The notes under the pieces are model-generated. The model was not told where the DNA came from and did not search any database. It worked only from the letters and a program-made list of their open reading frames with translations. Shown here in pieces: positions 6,813 to 10,746 of a DNA stretch of 10,746 bases. A program made the translations under genes and the position numbers. How positions within the stretch are numbered: the first letter of the stretch is position 1; every line of letters starts with the position of its first letter. This DNA is from Chromera velia (taxonomy: Eukaryota; Sar; Chromeraceae): NCBI GenBank assembly GCA_018398765.1, contig JAHBMJ010001923.1, positions 96,549-107,294 of the forward strand, written 5' to 3'.

Positions 6813-6879
6813 ATGGGCGCTGGCTGTGGTTGCGGCAGCAAGAACGCGAATTCCGTTCTCGCACCCGGGCACAGAGGAA
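6813..6879 (+). CDS. PB1 gene exon 1: acylation motif
   Basis: Encodes 22 residues plus one base and ends at GGAA|GTCAGT. I chose the ATG at 6813 because it gives the MGxxCxC signature; the frame upstream has no ATG before the TCGTCAG site at 6797. The donor at 6880 was chosen because it is phase 1, matching the acceptor at 7167, and has G at +5 and T at +6. The other GT sites in this exon are weaker. Confidence 0.6.
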
Positions 6880-7025
6880 GTCAGTTTTTGTCTGCATGCG
6901 TATTTTCGTGTGGACCGAACAACACATTGTTCTGTCTGTGAACGTGTCTCGCCTTCACTTCCACGCAACTCTCCCACCAAGGACAAACAGCTGCAATGTT
7001 GTGATTGCCCTGACAGACTTTTCTT

Positions 7026-7066
<41 letters not shown>

Positions 7067-10000
7067 AGAGAATATCCATCTATATACAACTCGTTGTACT
7101 AGGAATCCATGAATTCATCACCTCTCATTTGCTCCTTCTGTTTCGCTCTCCCGGGAACCAAACGCAGTGCTCGGGAAGGAGGCAGCTGTCAAGGCTGTGA
7201 GACCGGGTCATGGCAAGGGGCGGCCGTCCCTCCTTGTGAAGGTGAAACTCGGAGATGACACGCGGCGCCTGATCCTCAGAGAACAGCCGACTGCTGAGGG
7301 AGTGCGCAACCTCGTGTGTGACGAGTTCCGTCTCGGCACAATGTGGGTTGTGTGTCTTGGCGATGCGTCAGGCGATGAGATCACACAGGACAAACTCAAG
7401 AAGACACTGAAGGAGATGAAGGCCGCCAAAGGGGCGATGCCGATGTTGAGAGTTGCAGTCCGGAAGATCAAGAAGGGAGAGCAGAAACCAAGAAGGAACG
7501 GGAACCCTGTGAAGCAAATGGACCTCGACAAGGGCATTGTCGGATTGGCCCCTGTGATCCAGGCTGCCCTTGAGGACGGTTTCTTCAGAACTCTTGGGAT
7601 GGTCGGTGTGTTTGCCTGCTGGTGTATCTTTCTTGTCTGTTTGTCTCTTTTTTTTTTCTGTGTTCCTGTTTCTTTCTCTAGCTGCTTTTGTCCTTCTGTC
7701 ACCCTGTGTTTCTCTTTTCTGTCTATCCATCTGCCCGTCTGTCTGTCCCTTTTTTCTGTTTCTCTGTATTTCTGTCCGTCTTTGTGCCTCTCTCTCTCCC
7801 CCTCTTGCGGATCCTCTGTCTGTCGGCCTGCCTTTTTTTTTTTCAGTTTTGTTTTCTCTCTGGGTTTTCCCAGGTCACAATTTGTCGGTATGCATGCGTT
7901 CTCTTCAAAATGCGTGCATCTGTCCAACCCATCTAGGTACATGTCCCAGGGGGCCAAAGGGAACTTGCGAGAGAGTGAGATAGAGAATCACTTTACGTGT
8001 TCGTGCGTCAGTAAGTTGGCGTCGGTGCTGATGAGCTTGTGACTGTCACACAATCAGGGCCATCGAGAGCTCCTTGTCCCCGCTGTCTCTGCTTTTCGCC
8101 CGGGGAATGTATCTTTGCTGAATATCTTTTCTCCCTCGATCCTTTCTGTTCTTTCTGCTTGCAGCTCGTGGAGGCATTCTTCCCGATCGGTCTCCGTTAC
8201 TGGAAGAAATTGAAGGACGAGTTCAAGGAGGAGGCCCTTCCTGAGTTGACTCAGAAGTTCGAGGGCCTCTGCACTGACCCCCCGAGAGAGAAGAAGAGAG
8301 TCGTCAGAAGAGCATGGTACACGTTCTTCGAGGAGTGCCACGCCGTCTGTCAGGAAGCAGACAAGCACGGCTTTCCAGAGTTCGCCAAGCACACCTTCAC
8401 TTTCGAGAAGTCAGCCGCTCAAACGCAAGAACAGAAATGGCTGATTGAGAGATCGAATAAAATGAAAAACGAGTGAAGGAAAGGAGGAAGAAATTCAGAG
8501 AGTCAGGGAGCAGGAAAGTGCCAAGGGACGGTGAAACTGTTCTATGTCCAAGGGAGGAGTGTCAACGAGCCCTTGTCTCTGGAGGGTTCCAAGCAAAACC
8601 CTGCAATAAAGAAGCGACAGAGTTCATACAGAGAACAAATAGAAGAAAAAACCGGTTTGAGTTTAATGTCGTTCTTCATATTTTTGGCACCTCGCTTATT
8701 TCTGACGGATTCCTTCTCCTGTCCCTTCCCCCTTGAGGAAGTTCAGCATTCAGCAGATCTTCTCTGCATGCTTCTCGTCCCTTCTCCCTCCATGCCTGCA
8801 GGTATATGCGCTGGCTAAAGCCGGTGCCCCTGGCGGACCGGTTGAACGACTACTTCGACAGGGTGCGTACGTCCCTTCGTTTTACACCTGCAAGCAAGAG
8901 GCTCCTTCTGTTGTTTTGTACATGCAAACGGGCATCCCTCTCTCTCTCTCTCTGCCTTTTCTTTTTTTTGTAATTCCGTACGGGTGCGTGTGAGAGTGAC
9001 AGATAGTGCGTTTGTATATAGATTTCTAGAAACATCCAACAGCCCCAGAATATTGAAGGAATCCGGTGGGATGAAAAAGAAAGCGGCTTGCCTGATTCTT
9101 TTTTGAATGCTCAATGCATGTCTGTCTGAGTGCAGCAATACGACTTTGAGGACCACAAGGGAGACGACGACCCGAACGCCGGATGGAATCTGTTCGTCTT
9201 AATTCATTCATTCATTCATTCATTGATTCATCTATCTATCCATCCATCCACCCATCCATTCAGGTTTACGTTCCAGTTTCCTCCGAGGGGAAGGAAGGCG
9301 AGAAGAGAAGAGAAGATACAAGAAACAACAACAGATTGAAAGAATTTTATGCCGGTCCGCTGAGCGCAAACACGCAGGCCTGTGTGTCTTGTCTCCTTTC
9401 CGCCTGGAAAGGCCAAGCAAAGATTTTTTCGAGGGTTTTTTTCTGTTCCCTCTCTGGATCGTTCACTGAGGATGCCCTCGTTCAGAATGCATGTGGTGTG
9501 ATAAAGAGATAGTACAGTACTACAAGACCCTGATTGTGACGGGCAAGGCAACTTCCTACTGAGTGGAGAAGAGAATTAAAATGGTGCAGCGCATCTGGCC
9601 GGATTCTTGTCTCTTCCGATCTCAGTCTCTATGTTCACGTCTTTTAAGTAGAAGTTGTGCCTTTTTGTCGGCATTATCTATATTTTGTCCGGACAAATTT
9701 GCGAAATGAAATCTTTCTTTTTCATTTGTGGGCGTTTTGCAGTTCAATATAGAACTTCAATCGGCCTTCTTTGACGTTCTCTTTCTCCCTTAATTCAACT
9801 GTGCAGCTACGAAAAGGAAAAGACCCAGGCCCCTTCTGCTGGGGGTGTGGTGTCTACTTTCCTGGATGACCTAGAGAAGATGGAGGCCGAGAGGGCAGGC
9901 AGGGCAATCGAGATCGTCGCAAAGGCTGCATTCAGAGGAGTGCGGGCAGCTCTGGGCGAAATGAAACGACTCGCAGTCGCCAAAGCAGGTCGGGAGAGTG

Positions 10001-10616
10001 AAATGCTTGAGGGGAGGCAGGCAGACAGAGAGAGAGGTATTGGATCTACGTACCTATTCGTCTGTTGTCTTGAAGAGACTAAGTACCGAACTGGTTAGAT
10101 GCTTGTTCTAAAGGGAAAATTTGGTTTTGGGAGATTCTCTATGTGTGGCTTGAAAGACCAACTAGCTAGCTAACGAAAGGTACTCCAACATCCAAAAGAA
10201 GGACATCGGAAAGTCCTCTCTACAGACCGGTCGATCGATCTTCACGTCACTGCAATATCTCCTCACGTCCATTCCCCTTTCATTGCCGGTCTCACTTTTG
10301 GATTAATTGCCTTAATTGATGTGCAGCCAAAGAGATGTTCCCAATCTTCGCGGAGGGCTCCGAGGCGGCAGAAGAGATAGCAGTCGGCATGGGCCCCGCA
10401 ATCCAAATGGGTCTCTCCATGCTCGTCGGATTTGCGGACCCCGGCAACGACAAGTTCAAGGCACAGGGGGCCTTTGCGCTCGTCTGCCGCTATGCCCATG
10501 CCGTCGCTTCTGCAATTCAGACCTGGGCTGCTGGACTTCCGAACATAGAGGTGCATGCCCACAAGCTGACAAAGTACCTAGATCTTCTCAAGGAACCCAC
10601 CGTGAAGAAGATGGAA
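6813..10616 (+). CDS. acylated PB1-domain protein, 7 exons, 3' end beyond window
   Basis: Exons: 6813-6879, 7168-7601, 8165-8472, 8802-8862, 9136-9191, 9807-9988, 10327-10616. Together they make 466 codons with no stop, and every junction keeps phase (1, 0, 2, 0, 2, 1, then phase 0 at a GAA|GTGAGC donor at the right edge). Residues 1-9 (MGAGCGCGS) have Gly2 for N-myristoylation and Cys5/Cys7 for palmitoylation, so membrane attachment is likely. Residues about 42-123 are a PB1 domain, a module that pairs with other PB1 domains. The rest (168-466) is mainly helical, with an acidic linker at about 294-305, a helical block at 320-369 and an Ala/Gly-rich block at 378-445. I recognise no family for it and see no kinase or other catalytic motif. 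Least certain are the donors of exon 2 (7607 would add two residues) and exon 5 (TCT|GTTCGT). Introns are 273-615 bases and pyrimidine-rich. Confidence 0.75.
7027..7066. repeat. (CA)n microsatellite in intron 1
   Basis: About 19 CA units with a single G interruption at 7060, in intron 1 (6880-7167). Cys/Val- or His/Thr-repeat frames here are artefacts of the repeat. Confidence 0.9.
7168..7601 (+). CDS. PB1 gene exon 2: PB1 domain
   Basis: Starts after CCAAACGCAG. The PB1 domain begins with LLVKVKLGDDTRRL, with Lys47 and Lys49 in the first strand and Arg55-Arg56 in the second, the basic cluster of a type II (basic-face) PB1. The helix AEGVRNLVCDEFRL follows, then VVCLGDASGDEIT, which corresponds to the OPCA motif. 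It keeps D88, G91, D92 and E93, so an acidic face may also be partly present (type I/II). It closes with a helix (DKLKKTLKEM) and a last strand (MLRVAVRKI). A basic linker (124-138) and a short helix (APVIQAALEDGFF) end the exon. The 3' end is ATG|GTCGGT at 7601, or 7607, both phase 0. Confidence 0.7.
7617..7870 (+). repeat. long pyrimidine-rich tract in intron 2
   Basis: About 250 bases of C/T-rich sense-strand sequence with CTGT, TCTG and CTCT repeats and T-runs, within intron 2 (7602-8164). The frame of exon 2 happens to stay open through it to 8042, giving a Phe/Leu/Ser/Cys-rich translation that comes from the base composition and is not evidence of coding. Confidence 0.85.
8165..8472 (+). 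CDS. PB1 gene exon 3
   Basis: Starts after the strong acceptor TTTCTGCTTGCAG at 8164 and encodes 102 codons of charged helices (LVEAFFPIGL, RYWKKLKDEF, ARG/LYS-rich REKKRVVRRAW, FFEECHAVCQEA). Ends at AACGA|GTGAAG, phase 2, so the split codon is GAG (Glu270). If the donor is not used, the same frame meets TGA at 8474-8476 at once. Confidence 0.65.
8473..8801 (+). other. intron 3 with possible early polyadenylation signal
   Basis: The 329-base intron begins with an in-frame TGA and holds AATAAA at 8605-8610 before ending in CATGCCTGCAG. A transcript that ends in this intron would encode a 270-residue form stopping at ...KMKNE. Confidence 0.4.
8937..8953. repeat. (CT)n microsatellite in intron 4
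   Basis: A short CT run inside intron 4 (8863-9135). The remainder of this intron shows nothing further. Confidence 0.85.
9202..9262. repeat. (ATTC)n / (ATCT)n / (ATCC)n microsatellite in intron 5
   Basis: About six ATTC-type units grade into CTAT and CATC units and end at CCATTCAG (9263), which resembles a 3' splice site. The rest of intron 5 (9192-9806) includes a frame open from 9264 to 9512 that could be an alternative exon; see the findings. Confidence 0.85.
9989..10326 (+). other. intron 6 with a second in-phase donor
   Basis: GCAG|GTCGGG at 9988 and GAGAG|GTATTG at 10036 are both phase 1 donors. The second would add 16 residues (starting GRESEMLEG). The intron ends in TTAATTGATGTGCAG. 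Nothing else is recognisable in it. Confidence 0.45.
10327..10616 (+). CDS. PB1 gene exon 7, last in window
   Basis: Begins CC after GTGCAG, which with the preceding G makes Ala370. It then encodes 96 codons from KEMFPIFAEG to TVKKME. Ala-, Gly- and Met-rich amphipathic helices (AVGMGPAIQMGLSMLVG; AQGAFALVCRYAHAVASAI) could pack as a helical bundle or lie against a membrane. The GAA|GTGAGC donor shows that the gene continues beyond the window. Confidence 0.65.
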
Positions 10617-10662
10617 GTGAGCCGCTTTGTGTGTTTCAACCCGTGCTTCAGAGCGATGAAAG

Positions 10663-10746
10663 ACTCTCTCTCTCTCTCTCTCTCTCCCCCCTCCTCCTCC
10701 TCCTCCTCCCCCCCTCTCTCCCTCCCTCCCTCTCCCCCCCCCCCCC
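10663..10746. repeat. (CT)n-(CTC)n-poly-C low-complexity end
   Basis: CT dinucleotides, then CTC trinucleotides, then CCCT and finally 13 C (10734-10746), all in the intron after exon 7. The assembly probably broke here. Confidence 0.9.

Noticed and set aside
7208-7957. 249-codon - strand frame rich in Lys/Arg/Glu
   Set aside because: It is antisense to the PB1 exon and the pyrimidine tract of intron 2; the composition explains the openness.
8054-8392. 112-codon - strand frame
   Set aside because: Shadow of exon 3, which has phase-consistent splice sites and GC-rich codons on the + strand.
8802-8862. Alternative frame for exon 4 reading VYALAKAGAPGGP
   Set aside because: It looks plausible alone, but only the frame reading YMRWLKPVPLADRL fits the phase of exon 3 and leads into the frame of exon 5.
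10263-10562. 99-codon - strand frame
   Set aside because: It is antisense to exon 7 of the PB1 gene, which is bounded by good splice signals.
1-10746. Search by eye for CRISPR arrays, tRNA, rRNA or bacterial operon signals
   Set aside because: None was seen; the only regular array is the 136-base tandem repeat, which has no spacers.

Overview
The window looks like a piece of a eukaryotic nuclear genome, most likely from a protist. It has GT-AG introns with long pyrimidine tracts, many di- and tetranucleotide microsatellites, GC-richer exons inside low-complexity introns, and no operons or ribosome binding sites. The style (short exons, CT/GT/CA-rich introns, TGCATGCA-type upstream motifs, dually acylated N-termini) fits an alveolate such as a chromerid alga. 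That placement is an inference; no marker gene proves it. The sequence starts in a run of 12 G and ends in a run of 13 C, so it is probably a whole contig whose ends are assembly breaks.

Layout. (1) 1-962: a GT/CT microsatellite intron runs into a coding-like segment on the + strand. This segment is Pro/Gln-rich, then basic and helical, and a single-base frameshift near 749 interrupts it. (2) 963-3800: an AT-rich, repeat-dominated block. It holds the 5'-truncated, decayed 3' end of a non-LTR (LINE) retrotransposon at about 2097-3256, with a zinc-knuckle C-terminus, a structured 3' UTR and a tail of three 7-base repeats. A 16-base palindromic ACCGGT motif occurs on either side of it, and inverted repeats lie at 3695-3827. 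(3) 3800-6100: a mostly unassigned region with weak coding signals. On the - strand there is an RRM-like exon (3866-4042) and a spliced RING-finger-like reading frame (6070 to 5584). On the + strand there is a possible two-exon frame (5008-5358). Between them is a tandem array of a 136-base repeat (4322-4711); each copy carries the same 18-codon mini-ORF. (4) 6071-6797: an intergenic stretch that may be a divergent promoter. (5) 6813 to the right edge: the best-supported gene, on the + strand, with seven exons and 466 codons and continuing past the window. It encodes an N-terminal MGxxCxC acylation motif, a PB1 interaction domain and a long helical region that I do not recognise.

The PB1 gene is the main biological content. 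Every exon junction is phase-consistent and the translation stays open across all seven exons. Its predicted product would be a membrane-tethered PB1 scaffold. It also shows possible alternative outputs: an intronic stop followed by AATAAA after exon 3, two in-phase donors for exon 6, and an intron 2 that stays open if retained. I saw no tRNA, rRNA or CRISPR.
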